The notes under the pieces were generated by a model. That model saw only the letters and a list, made by a program, of their open reading frames with translations. It was not told the origin of the DNA and searched no databases. Shown piece after piece: positions 44,298 through 52,611 of a stretch of 64,000 nt of DNA. This DNA comes from Aldehydirespirator sp965203635 (GTDB lineage: Bacteria; Actinomycetota; Acidimicrobiia; Acidimicrobiales; Aldehydirespiratoraceae), in the NCBI GenBank assembly GCA_965203635.1, contig OZ241903.1, positions 2,666,001 through 2,730,000 on the forward strand. The letters run 5' to 3'. A program made the position numbers and the translations under genes. Each line of letters starts with the position of its first letter. Positions within the stretch are counted from its first letter, which is position 1.

Positions 44298-45368
44298 CTA
44301 GCTGGGCCGCGGCGGAGCGATCCGGTCGAGGGCCTCGACGGCCTCGACCACGATGCGGTCGATCAGCTCGGCGCACGTGGGCAGGTCGTCGACGACGCCC
44401 ACGCACTGGCCGGTGGGCAGGACGCCGGCATCGACATCGCCGTCCACCATGGTGGCTCGGGTGAGCATGGGGGCGTTGGCCGCCATCGCCATCTGGCTCC
44501 AGGTCAGTCCCTGGCTGCGGCGCATGGCCAGCCCCTCTCGCAGCATCTCCGGGACCGACATGCCGGTGACGCCCCGGAACCGCCAGGCGTTGGCCAAGGC
44601 CCGCACCATCCGGGTGAGTCGGGCCGACTCCAGCGATTCGACCAGGCGGGTGCGGATCACCCGCTGCGGCTTGCCGTCGATGCTGCTCGACACCACGGTT
44701 CCGGTGACCGGCGTGCCGAGGTAGACCGCCTTGACCGTGTCGGGCACCTTCGACTCGGCGGTGAGCAGGAAGCGGGTGCCCATGGCCACACCGTCGGCGC
44801 CCCACGCCAGGGCCGCGGCCAGGCCCCGCCCGTCGTGGAAGCCGCCCGCGGCGATCACCGGCACATCCACCGCGTCGAGCACCTGGGGCAGCAGCAGGGA
44901 AGTGGGGATTGAGCCGGTGTGGCCGCCGCCTTCCCCGCCCTGGCACAGGATGACGTCCGCACCGAGTTCGGCCATCTTGGTGGCGTGCCGGCGGGCGCCC
45001 ACCGTCGGCATGACCAGCACACCGCCGTCCCGCAGCCGCTGCACCACATGAGCCGGAGGGGGACCGGCGAAGCTGGCCACCCGCACGCCCGCGTCCACCA
45101 GGCGGTCCGCCCGGGCGTCCAGGTCGGCGGCGTCGGGGCGCAGGTTCACCCCGAAGGGCTGATCGGTGCGGGACCGGACCTCGCCGATGGCGGCGTCCAT
45201 CTCGTCGAGGGTCATGGTGGCCGAGGCCAGGATCCCGAGTCCGCCCGCTTCGGCAGTGCCGGTCACCAGCGACGGGCCGGCCACCCATCCCATCCCGGTC
45301 TGCACGATCGGGTAGTCGACCCCGAACAGCTCCGTGACCTGGGTCCGGAGCCGCTGGTCGACACTCAC
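44298..45368 (-). CDS. NAD(P)H-dependent flavin oxidoreductase / nitronate monooxygenase
   Basis: 356 residues. FMN TIM barrel of the 2-nitropropane dioxygenase family: PIVQTGMGWVAGP at the N-terminus, CQGGEGGGHTGSIPTSLLLPQVLDAV with the catalytic His region, and VIAAGGFHDGRGLAAALAWGADGVAMGTRF for phosphate binding. It oxidises alkyl nitronates; many Actinobacterial members act on unknown substrates. It ends 11 bp before the SRAP start on the same strand and is divergent from selD with 124 bp between. Confidence 0.92.
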   Translation of the reverse strand: MSVDQRLRTQVTELFGVDYPIVQTGMGWVAGPSLVTGTAEAGGLGILASATMTLDEMDAAIGEVRSRTDQPFGVNLRPDAADLDARADRLVDAGVRVASFAGPPPAHVVQRLRDGGVLVMPTVGARRHATKMAELGADVILCQGGEGGGHTGSIPTSLLLPQVLDAVDVPVIAAGGFHDGRGLAAALAWGADGVAMGTRFLLTAESKVPDTVKAVYLGTPVTGTVVSSSIDGKPQRVIRTRLVESLESARLTRMVRALANAWRFRGVTGMSVPEMLREGLAMRRSQGLTWSQMAMAANAPMLTRATMVDGDVDAGVLPTGQCVGVVDDLPTCAELIDRIVVEAVEALDRIAPPRPS

Positions 45369-45492
45369 GGCTGCACCCTACCGGCCGCTCCCGATCGCCT
45401 CGGCTGGCTCGCGCCGCCGTCCCCGGCGTCGTGCGGCCCGCCTATCCTGCGGATGCCTCTACAAACGGTGCGCACGGAAGGGGGTGGACGCG

Positions 45493-46527
45493 ATGGCCCG
45501 AAGGCTCACAGAGTTCAGCCACGGCGCTGGTTGAGCCTGCAAGATCGCTCCCGGCGATCTCGCGCGCGTGGTGCGCGACCTGACCCCTGATCCCCCGCCT
45601 GAGCTGGTTGTCGGCCTGGCCACCGGCGACGACGCCGCGGTGTGGCGGATCGCCCGCGGGCGGGCCCTGGTGTTCACCGCCGACTTCATCACGCCGGTGG
45701 TGGACGACGCGCGCACCTGGGGCCGCATCGCGGCCACCAACGCGGTGTCCGACGTGTACGCCATGGGCGGGCGGCCCCTGCTGGCGCTGAACCTGGTGGC
45801 CTGGAACTCCGAGGAGCTGTCCAACGACCTGCTCGCCGAGGTGCTGGCCGGCGGCGAGGACGCCGCCCGGGCCGGCGGTTTCGTGGTGGGCGGCGGCCAC
45901 ACGGTCGACGATCCCGAGCCGAAGTACGGGATGGCCGTGGTGGGCGAGGTCGACCCGCGGCGCATGCTCACCAACACCGGTCTGCGGCCCGGCAACGCGC
46001 TGGTGCTCACCAAGCCGCTGGGCTCGGGGGTGATCTCGACCGCCATCAAGCGGGATGAAGCCCACGCCGAGGTGGTGGATCGAGCTGTCGCGGAGATGAC
46101 CCGGTCCAACGCCACCGCGGCCACGGCCGCGATGCGTCACGGCGCCACCGCCGCCACCGACGTCACCGGGTTCGGCCTGCTGGGCCACGGCCTGCGCATG
46201 GCCCAGGAGTCGGGTGTCGACCTGGAGATCTCGGTGGGCGAGGTTCCGATAATCGCGGGCGCCCGGGGGCTGGCCGCTCTGGGCGTGGTCCCCGGCGGCA
46301 CCCAGCGCAACCTCGACTGGGTGTCGCCTCATCTCGATACCGGTGACGCAAGCGACTCGTCGGTGACTCTGCTGGCCGACGCTCAGACCTCGGGAGGGCT
46401 GCTGTTGGGAATGGTCAGCCGCGACGCCGGCCTGGCCGTCGTCACCGAGCTGAGGTTCGCCGGCCACGAGGCCGCCATCATCGGCGAGGTCACCGAGGGC
46501 TCCGGCCGCATCCGCCTCCAACCCTGA
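45493..46527 (+). CDS. selD: selenide, water dikinase (selenophosphate synthase), selenocysteine-containing
   Basis: 344 residues including a selenocysteine at position 14, encoded by the in-frame TGA at 45532-45534. Before the TGA the frame reads MARRLTEFSHGAG; after it ACKIAPGDLARVVRDL, exactly the SelD N-terminus where Sec (or Cys), the second Cys16 and catalytic Lys17 belong. The rest, with GDDAAVW, TADFITPVVDD, TDVTGFGLLGH and ADAQTSGGLL, is a normal SelD. It makes selenophosphate from selenide and ATP for Sec-tRNA. GGAAGGGGG precedes the ATG. A gene finder treating TGA as stop would begin at GTG 45568 and lose the active site. No selA, selB or tRNA-Sec gene lies in the window. Confidence 0.95.
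45532..45534 (+). other. UGA codon read as selenocysteine in selD
   Basis: Codon 14 of selD. Homology continues without a break on both sides in the same frame, and the position matches the active-site Cys17 of E. coli SelD. Confidence 0.93.
45542..45560 (+). other. stem-loop just after the selD UGA (alternative to the SECIS candidate)
   Basis: AGATCGC-TCCCG-GCGATCT, a perfect 7-bp stem beginning 8 nt after the UGA. Its loop begins 14 nt after the UGA, slightly closer than the usual bacterial SECIS spacing, and lacks an early G, so it is the weaker SECIS candidate. It shares one base with the next hairpin. Confidence 0.45.
45560..45578 (+). other. candidate bacterial SECIS element in selD
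   Basis: TCGCGC-GCGTGGT-GCGCGA, a perfect 6-bp stem with a 7-nt apical loop whose first base is G. The loop starts 31 nt after the UGA, within the 16-37 nt window described for bacterial SECIS elements, and the early G fits the known rule. Confidence 0.65.
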
Positions 46528-46552
46528 TGGCGGCGGCCCCGACGCTCGGCCC

Positions 46553-46600
46553 AAATTGAGGGCGATATTGGGCCTCTACGGGCAGAATCGGCATCAATTT
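46553..46600. repeat. palindromic repeat family C, copy 2
   Basis: A 48-bp palindrome with arms AAATTGA/TCAATTT and an inner GCC pair. It lies between the convergent selD and aldolase genes, 26 bp after selD. Confidence 0.85.
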
Positions 46601-46641
46601 CGGACGGCCTGGCCGCGGAGAGGACCGCGGGTCAGTCGAGG

Positions 46642-47445
46642 TCAGTCGAGGAGGTCGGGCTGCTCGCGGGCTATCTCGGTGTAGAGGGGCTGGAACGTGA
46701 ACCACATGGCCAGGCCCGAGCCGACCATGGAATAGGTGTGGCGGGCGACTTCGTCACCGATGTCGATCGGGTCGCCGGCGGCCTCGGCCAGCAGCTGGGA
46801 ATGGCAGGCCCGGTCCATGGCCACGAACGCGCCCGCTGCCGCGTCCACCGAGGCGCCCACCGTCAGCAGGCCGTGGTTCTGGAGGATGGCGGCCTTGCAG
46901 TCGCCCAGCGCGGCCGCGATGCGCTTGCCCTCGTCCAGCTCCATCACCACGCCGCTGTAGCCGTCGAAGATGACGTGGTCGTCGTAGAAGGCGCAGGCGT
47001 CCTGGGTCAGCGGCCGCAGCGGCCGTCCCAGCGCGGAGAACGACTTGCCGTGCATCGAGTGGCTGTGGGCCGCGGCCACCACGTCGGGGCGGGCCGCGTG
47101 GATCTGGGAGTGGATGGCGAAAGCGGCGCCGTTGAGGAGCGCGCCCTCACCGTCGACCATGTTGCCGTCGGAGTCCACCCGGATCAGGCTCGAGGCCGTG
47201 ATGTGGGAGAACGGCACGCCCCACGGGTTGACCCAGAACGTCTCGGGATCCTCGGGATCGCGCACAGTGACGTGGCCGGCCGCGCCCACCGCGCCGTCCT
47301 CGAACCCGAGCTTGGCGAAGATCCGGTAGGTGGCGGCCAGGCGCTGCTTGCGGTGCAGCCGCTCCTCCTCCACCGTGTCGAAGGTGGGCAGGTACCACAG
47401 CGAGTCCCGATCGGGTCCGCTGCCTTCGTTCTGCTCGGAGCTCAT
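46642..47445 (-). CDS. class II aldolase/adducin-family protein
   Basis: 267 residues. Zinc-binding His pair in AAHSHSMHG near residue 127 and the third His in LQNHGLLT near 195; substrate-phosphate loop GNxSxR is replaced by AAGHVTVRDPED, as in many actinobacterial members without a known sugar phosphate substrate. It could be an aldolase, an epimerase or a decarboxylase-like enzyme; the substrate is unknown. ATG start. Upstream lies the MFS gene on the same strand, 61 bp away. Confidence 0.88.
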   Translation of the reverse strand: MSSEQNEGSGPDRDSLWYLPTFDTVEEERLHRKQRLAATYRIFAKLGFEDGAVGAAGHVTVRDPEDPETFWVNPWGVPFSHITASSLIRVDSDGNMVDGEGALLNGAAFAIHSQIHAARPDVVAAAHSHSMHGKSFSALGRPLRPLTQDACAFYDDHVIFDGYSGVVMELDEGKRIAAALGDCKAAILQNHGLLTVGASVDAAAGAFVAMDRACHSQLLAEAAGDPIDIGDEVARHTYSMVGSGLAMWFTFQPLYTEIAREQPDLLD

Positions 47446-47506
47446 GGCCGGATGGTAGCCCCGGCCGGTCGGCGGTTCCCCGGGGGTCGGGCAGAGACGG
47501 AGACGG

Positions 47507-48625
47507 TCAGCGGTTCGGTAGGGGTCGGGCCACGGTCCGGGTGGTGAACACGCCGACGGCGGCCGCGAGCATCAGCCCGCTGCCGACGATGCCGAGCACA
47601 GTGGCTCCCGCGGTGTCGAGGAGCAGGCCGCCCAGCAGCGGCCCTCCGGCGCGGCCTGCTGCCATCAGCGCCTGGGCGTCGCCGACCCGCTCCTCGGGGT
47701 AGCGGGACCGGCTGGCCAGCACCTCGAACACGCCCGGTATCGCGGCCCAGAAGAAGAACCCCCACACCACCAGGGCAGTCAGGAACAGCCATCGGTAGTC
47801 GGTGGTGGCCACCACGATCGCGCAGACCGCGGTCGCGGCCATCCACGGGCTCGGGATGCGTCGGATGGCCCTGATGCGGGACGCGGGGATCGCCACCACC
47901 GCGTTGAGGCTGAACCCGGCCGCGACGAGCGCGACCGACAGCCCCGGGTCACCCGTTCCCAGCACCACCGCGTAGATGAAGACCGCAGATCCGCCCAGGG
48001 TGAACAGGCCCAGGCAGACCAGCAGCACCCGAGCTGCGGTGACCGCCCGGTGGCGCACCCTGTCCCTGGGGAGTTCTGCCACCTCGCTGCGGTAGCCGAA
48101 CGCCAGCGGGACCAGCGACACCGCGGCCAGTCCGGCGAACACGAGCCGGGGTCCGCCCGCTTCCAGCAGCACCGACACCAGGGGTGCGGCGATCACCCCG
48201 ACCACGGGCCCGGCCACGGCCACGTCGCCCATGCGGCGGTCGTCGCCGAAGGCCTGCACCCAGCCGTACCAGGCCAGCAGGCCCAGAGCGACGCCGCTGA
48301 CGAGGCGCAGCGGCACCAGCAGAGCGAAGGCGGGCAGGGCCGCGGAGGCGAGGTTGGCGGCCGATGCGGCCAGCAGCGCAGTCACGAAGACCCGGTCTCT
48401 GGGCTGGAGCCATCGTCCGGCGCCCCAGGAGGCGATCACGAACCCGCCCAGCTGGAACACACCGATCATCGATGCCACACCGAGGCTTATGCCGTAATGG
48501 GCTGCGATCTCGGGCAGCAGGAACGGCGTGGACACGAAGGCCAGCACGCTGAAGCCGACCGCGAGCAGGATCCCGACCTTGACGGTGGGTCGCAGCAGGT
48601 AGACGAGCCGAACCGGACTTTGCAC
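47507..48625 (-). CDS. MFS-family transporter
   Basis: 372 residues, about 11-12 hydrophobic helices. The A-loop between helices 2 and 3 reads GRWLQPRDR, and the half-repeat GRAGGPLLGGLLLD in helix 11 is seen. Short for an MFS protein. The substrate is unknown. GTG start. It is divergent from an SDR gene at 48765 with about 140 bp between, in which I see no clear promoter motif. It may be co-transcribed with the class II aldolase. Confidence 0.85.
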   Translation of the reverse strand: MQSPVRLVYLLRPTVKVGILLAVGFSVLAFVSTPFLLPEIAAHYGISLGVASMIGVFQLGGFVIASWGAGRWLQPRDRVFVTALLAASAANLASAALPAFALLVPLRLVSGVALGLLAWYGWVQAFGDDRRMGDVAVAGPVVGVIAAPLVSVLLEAGGPRLVFAGLAAVSLVPLAFGYRSEVAELPRDRVRHRAVTAARVLLVCLGLFTLGGSAVFIYAVVLGTGDPGLSVALVAAGFSLNAVVAIPASRIRAIRRIPSPWMAATAVCAIVVATTDYRWLFLTALVVWGFFFWAAIPGVFEVLASRSRYPEERVGDAQALMAAGRAGGPLLGGLLLDTAGATVLGIVGSGLMLAAAVGVFTTRTVARPLPNR

Positions 48626-48764
48626 CAGTCGAAGCTACCGTCGCGGGTCCGGACGACTCGTGTTGCGCCGGGTGACATCGGCCACACAGCGCCGCTCGGA
48701 CTCTGTGCGGCCGCGATGGTGCGAGACTGGCCGAACCAGGAGTCGTGCCTACAGGAGAGTGGCG

Positions 48765-49682
48765 ATGTCTCAGCGGCTGTGCGAGGGGCAGGTGGCGCTC
48801 GTCACCGGCGCCAGCAAGGGAGGCACGGGCACCGCCATAGCACTGCGCCTGGCCGCCGAGGGAGCCAGGGTGGCGATCACGGCCCGCAGCGTCGACGGCC
48901 TGAACGACACGCAGTCACGCATCCGCGAGCTGGGCGGCGAGTGCCTGGTGCTGCCGTCGGATCTGAGCGACCCTCGGGGGGCCCGGACGGAGCTGGTGGA
49001 GCGGACCGAGGCCGCGCTCGGCCCAGTCGACGTCCTGGTCAACAACGCCGCGGCCGGCGGTTACGGCGCTTTCGAGTCGGTCGGTCCCGAGCGCCTGGAG
49101 CGGGCCCTTCAGGTGAACCTGTGGGCGCCGTGGGAGCTGATGGCTGAGGTTGTCGGCGGGATGCGCGACCGGGGCCGGGGGGCGATCGTGAACATCACGA
49201 CGTTCTCGGCCGAGTTCCCGCCGGGTCCGCCGTTCCCGACCAACAAGCCGTCGAAGGCCGGCGCCATGTACGGGGCGAGCAAGGCCGCCCTGAACCGGCT
49301 CACCGTGTCGGTGGCCAGCGAGTGCGAGGGCCAGGGCATCGCCGTGAACGCGCTGGCTCCCCAGGGGGCTATCGCCACCCCCGCGCTGGTGGCCGCGGGA
49401 TGGGTCGAAGGCGTGATGTTCGAGCCGTTGGAGACGATGGCCGAGGCGACGCTGGCGTTGTGCACGGCTGATCCTGCGGTGCTCACCGGGCGGATCGCGT
49501 TCAGCCTGCAGCTGCTGGTGGAATTGCAGCGCCCGGTGCTCGACCTGTGGGGTGAGGATCTGGTGGAGGGCTGGCAGCCCGAGGATCTTCCCGGCATCAT
49601 CGCTCGCCAGGAGGAGAGCCTCGCCGGCCGAGGCTGGCCCAACGCCTACCACTTCGGCCGGAGCCACAGCCCTAGGCCATGA
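48765..49682 (+). CDS. SDR-family oxidoreductase
   Basis: 305 residues, longer than the classical 250 owing to a C-terminal extension ending in GWPNAYHFGRSHSPRP. Cofactor motif TGASKGGTGTA, an unusual version of TGxxxGxG; NNAA; catalytic YGASK. AGGAGAG precedes the ATG at 48765; codons in frame upstream lack conservation. First of three consecutive SDR genes on the plus strand (48765-51312), probably one transcription unit acting on related alcohols or 3-hydroxyacyl-CoA-like substrates; this role is inference. Confidence 0.87.
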   Translation: MSQRLCEGQVALVTGASKGGTGTAIALRLAAEGARVAITARSVDGLNDTQSRIRELGGECLVLPSDLSDPRGARTELVERTEAALGPVDVLVNNAAAGGYGAFESVGPERLERALQVNLWAPWELMAEVVGGMRDRGRGAIVNITTFSAEFPPGPPFPTNKPSKAGAMYGASKAALNRLTVSVASECEGQGIAVNALAPQGAIATPALVAAGWVEGVMFEPLETMAEATLALCTADPAVLTGRIAFSLQLLVELQRPVLDLWGEDLVEGWQPEDLPGIIARQEESLAGRGWPNAYHFGRSHSPRP

Positions 49683-49713
49683 TGGTCACTAGACGTTGCT
49701 GCAGAGGAGTCGC

Positions 49714-50451
49714 ATGTTCGAGCTGAGTGGGCGCACCGCCTTGGTGACCGGCGCCGGCAAGAACATCGGTGCCGGCATCGCCCGCGGCCTGGCCGCCCAG
49801 GGTGCCCATGTCGTCGTCAACGACTACTTCGCCGACCGGGCCCAGGCAACGGCCGACGAGATCCTGGCGACGGGCGGGAGCGCGGTTCCCAGCGTCTTCG
49901 ACGTGACCGACCTGGACGCGGTCACGGAGGCCGTGACCGGGATAGGCACCGTCGACATTCTGGTGAACAATGCCGGTCTGGCCGGCCCGACCGACATGAA
50001 GGCCGAACAGTTCTGCGACATGGACCCGGCCGACTGGCGGGCCCCGGTGGACGTGAACCTCTACGGGGTCATGAACTGCTGCCACGCCGTGATCGACGGC
50101 ATGTGCGAGCGGGGTTGGGGCCGCATCATCACCATCTCGTCGGCCGCGGGAACCCACGGCGTGCACATCGGGGTGGCGCCCTACAGCGCGGGCAAGGGCG
50201 GCGGGCTTGCCTTCACCCGCACGCTGGCGCTGGAAGTGGCCCGCTTCGGCGTGACCGCCAACACGCTGGCGCTAGGGCTCTTCGAGCGCAAGAACCACGA
50301 GATCACCGAGCGCTTCGCTAGGGCGATCCCGGTGGGCCGCACGGGTAGGCCCTCCGACGTGGCCGCAGCCTGCGTGTGGCTCGCCTCTGACGAGGCGGAG
50401 TGGGTCACCGCCCAGACGATCGGCATCAACGGCGGCTCACTGACCAGCTGA
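49714..50451 (+). CDS. SDR-family oxidoreductase
   Basis: 245 residues starting MFELSGRTALVTGAG after GAGGAG. Cofactor motif TGAGKNIG, NNAG, catalytic Ser in ITISSAAG and YSAGK; C-terminal TAQTIGINGG. Closely similar in layout to 3-oxoacyl-ACP reductase-like SDRs. Second of three in a row. It is followed by a duplicated translation-start region. Confidence 0.9.
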   Translation: MFELSGRTALVTGAGKNIGAGIARGLAAQGAHVVVNDYFADRAQATADEILATGGSAVPSVFDVTDLDAVTEAVTGIGTVDILVNNAGLAGPTDMKAEQFCDMDPADWRAPVDVNLYGVMNCCHAVIDGMCERGWGRIITISSAAGTHGVHIGVAPYSAGKGGGLAFTRTLALEVARFGVTANTLALGLFERKNHEITERFARAIPVGRTGRPSDVAAACVWLASDEAEWVTAQTIGINGGSLTS

Positions 50452-50482
50452 CCGCGAGAAGGGAGCGGCTATGAGACTCGAG
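50451..50482 (+). repeat. duplicated translation-initiation region, copy 1
   Basis: A 32-bp segment with GAGAAGGGAGCGG, ATG and MRLE codons, repeated with one difference at 50522-50553. It starts a 24-codon reading frame rather than a full gene. Confidence 0.9.
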
Positions 50483-50545
50483 CCGGTGACCTCGACGAGG
50501 GAATCAGCAGGCAACGGGCCAACCGCGAGAAGGGAGCGGCCATGA
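50471..50545 (+). CDS. 24-residue leader ORF upstream of the third SDR gene
   Basis: Reads MRLEPVTSTRESAGNGPTARRERP (in two parts: MRLEPVTSTRES, AGNGPTARRERP). It has the same good ribosome site as the SDR gene because both come from a duplication, and its TGA overlaps the SDR ATG (ATGA). It may be translated and couple translation to the SDR gene; the peptide itself probably has no function. Confidence 0.45.
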   Translation: MRLEPVTSTRESAGNGPTARRERP

Positions 50546-50553
50546 GACTCGAG
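50522..50553 (+). repeat. duplicated translation-initiation region, copy 2
   Basis: The second 32-bp copy, 71 bp after the first; it is the real start region of the SDR gene at 50542. Confidence 0.9.
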
Positions 50554-51312
50554 GGCAAGGTGGCGCTGATCACTGGGACGGCCAGCGGCATCGGGCGTGC
50601 CACCGCGCTGCGGTTCGCTGAGGAGGGCGCCCGGGTGGTGGCGGCGGACATCGTCGAGGCCAACGACGAGACGGTCGAGATGATCCGGGCGGCCGGGGGC
50701 GAGGCCACCGCGGTCCATGCCGATGTGTCCGACGACGCCGAGGTTGCGCTGGCGGTGAAGACTGCGGAGGCCACCTACGGGCGGTTGGACATCGCCTTCA
50801 ACAATGCCGGGATCATGCTGGCCGACGACGCCGACGCCATGGCCACGAGCGAGGAGACCATCGACAAGACCCTGGCCGTGAACCTGAAGGGCGTGCTGTA
50901 CGGCTGCCGCCACCAGATCCCGGCCATGCGCCGGGCCGGCGGGGGCTCGATCATCAACACCGCTTCGTTCGTGGCCTCGGTGGGCGCGGCCACGCCTCAG
51001 ATCGCCTACACCGCCTCCAAGGGGGCGGTGCTGTCGCTGACCCGCGAGCTGGCGGTGATCCACGCCCGGGAGAACATCAGGGTCAACGCGCTGTCGCCTG
51101 GACCGCTGCGCACCGAGCTGCTGATGTCGTACCTCGACACCGACGAGAAGCGTCAGCGCCGCTTGGTGCACGTGCCCATGGGCCGCTTCGGCGAGGCCAC
51201 CGAGATGGCTTCGGCCGCCCTGTTCCTGGCCTCCGACGACTCGTCGTACATGACCGGCGCCAACCTCCTGGTCGACGGCGGCCTGACCGCCGCCTACGTC
51301 ACCCCCGAGTAG
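50542..51312 (+). CDS. SDR-family oxidoreductase
   Basis: 256 residues. Cofactor motif TGTASGIG, NNAG, catalytic segment INTASFVAS and YTASK; C-terminal TGANLLVDGGLTAAYVTPE. Strong GAGAAGGGAGCGG ribosome site. Third of the SDR row. Its end is followed by two D-family repeats and a convergent acyl-CoA dehydrogenase, a common neighbour of beta-oxidation-like SDRs. Confidence 0.92.
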   Translation: MRLEGKVALITGTASGIGRATALRFAEEGARVVAADIVEANDETVEMIRAAGGEATAVHADVSDDAEVALAVKTAEATYGRLDIAFNNAGIMLADDADAMATSEETIDKTLAVNLKGVLYGCRHQIPAMRRAGGGSIINTASFVASVGAATPQIAYTASKGAVLSLTRELAVIHARENIRVNALSPGPLRTELLMSYLDTDEKRQRRLVHVPMGRFGEATEMASAALFLASDDSSYMTGANLLVDGGLTAAYVTPE

Positions 51313-51342
51313 GCCCAGGCCGCCCCCTCGCCCATCCCACCT

Positions 51343-51400
51343 CAAATCTCGGGTTTGTATTGCGCACCAGGCCCACAGAACCAACCCGAGATTGACCGGG
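51343..51400. repeat. repeat family D, copy 3
   Basis: Arms AATCTCGGGTT and AACCCGAGATT, a perfect 11-bp inverted repeat about 50 bp long, followed by GACCGGGC. It lies between convergent genes. Confidence 0.85.
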
Positions 51401-51412
51401 CCCATCCCTCCC

Positions 51413-51470
51413 CAAATCTCGGGTTTGTCTTGTGCACCAGGCCCACAGAACCAACCCGAGATTGACCGGG
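51413..51470. repeat. repeat family D, copy 4
   Basis: Nearly identical to copy 3 with a 70-bp period, the same period as the family-E pair at 6058 and 6128. Confidence 0.85.
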
Positions 51471-51498
51471 CGGGCGGGCAGGACGGACCGCGGCGGCG

Positions 51499-52611
51499 CT
51501 AACGAGGTTCGCGGGGTAGGCCGAGGATGCGTTCGGCGATGATGTTGCGCATGATGGCTGACGTACCGCCCTGGATGGTGTAGGCGGGGGCGTAGCAGAC
51601 GGCGGTGGGCACGGCGTCGCCCACGGTGGCGGCCGGGCCCAGCACCCGGGCCGCGAACTCGGCCACCCGCTGCTCGTGCTCGGTGCAGAAGGCCTTGGTG
51701 CCTGCGCTGTAGTCGGCGGAGCCCTCGCCCAGCGCGCCCCGGTACACCATGAGCCGCCCCAGCCGGTAGCCGGTCTCGATGGCCGCGATCTCCTGGCGGG
51801 TCAGGGAATCAGTGAGATCGGCGTGCTCGAGGGCCAGGTCGTACAGGGGCCGGTTGGACACCAGCCGGTCGATGCCTCCCCGCTCGTAGCCGAGCTGGAT
51901 CATGGTCTGCTTGAACGCCCCGCCCTCGGTGCCCACGAGGTTGGTGACCGGCACTTGCACGTCGGTGAAGAAGATCTCGCAGAAGTGCGAGTTGCCGACC
52001 ATGTCGCGCACCGGCCGTACCTCGATGCCGTCGAGGTCCATGGGCACGATCAGCTCGCTCAGGCCCCGATGGGGAGGACCCTCGCGGCTGGTGCGGCAGA
52101 TCACGTAGCAGTACTCGGCGCTGGCCGCGCCGCTGGTCCAGATCTTCTGGCCGTTGACGACGTAGTGGTCGCCGTCACGGTCCGCGGAGGTCTTGAGCGA
52201 GGCCAGGTCGGAGCCGGCGTCGGGCTCGCTCATCCCGATGCACCAGGACGTCTCCCCCGACAGCATCCCGGGCAGGAACGCGGCTTTCTGGGCCTCGGTG
52301 CCGTATGTGTAGATGGAGGGGCCCATCTGGCGGTCGGCGAACCAGCTGGCCGCGATGGGTGCGCCCGCGCTGATCATCTCCTCGGCCATGATGATGCGCT
52401 CGATCCCGGGCCGCCCTCCCCCGCCGTACTCGGCCGGCCAGGTCATGCCGATGAAGCCCTCGGCCGCCAGCACCTTGGAAAACTGCTTGGAGTGCCCGTT
52501 GATCCACGAGTCGCTCCACCGGCCGTAGTCGGCCACGCCCTGCTCGGCCACGGCCCGAGCCCGGGCCCGCAGCGCCTCCCACTCGGGGCGCATGGAGAAG
52601 TCGAGGCTCAC
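51499..52611 (-). CDS. acyl-CoA dehydrogenase family protein
   Basis: 370 residues. FAD and substrate segments CIGMSEPDAGSDLASLKT and WTSGAASAEYCYVICRT, and the C-terminal TIQGGTSAIMRNIIAERILGLPR. The catalytic base is not placed with certainty. It introduces a double bond into an acyl-CoA, electrons leaving via ETF. GTG start overlapping the stop of the amidohydrolase gene (GTGA), which fixes the start; codons upstream in frame shadow the neighbour. Confidence 0.93.
   Translation of the reverse strand: MSLDFSMRPEWEALRARARAVAEQGVADYGRWSDSWINGHSKQFSKVLAAEGFIGMTWPAEYGGGGRPGIERIIMAEEMISAGAPIAASWFADRQMGPSIYTYGTEAQKAAFLPGMLSGETSWCIGMSEPDAGSDLASLKTSADRDGDHYVVNGQKIWTSGAASAEYCYVICRTSREGPPHRGLSELIVPMDLDGIEVRPVRDMVGNSHFCEIFFTDVQVPVTNLVGTEGGAFKQTMIQLGYERGGIDRLVSNRPLYDLALEHADLTDSLTRQEIAAIETGYRLGRLMVYRGALGEGSADYSAGTKAFCTEHEQRVAEFAARVLGPAATVGDAVPTAVCYAPAYTIQGGTSAIMRNIIAERILGLPREPR

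Noticed and set aside
45369..45492. A tRNA-Sec gene upstream of selD
   Set aside because: No cloverleaf-like arms, anticodon TCA context or CCA end could be found by eye.
45334..45568. selD as a frameshifted or truncated pseudogene
   Set aside because: The frame is continuous on both sides of a single TGA and all motifs are intact; the TGA falls exactly on the Sec/Cys position of SelD.
41402..51470. CRISPR-like arrays from the paired repeats
   Set aside because: Only two units per site, palindromic, with similar rather than unique spacers and no cas genes.
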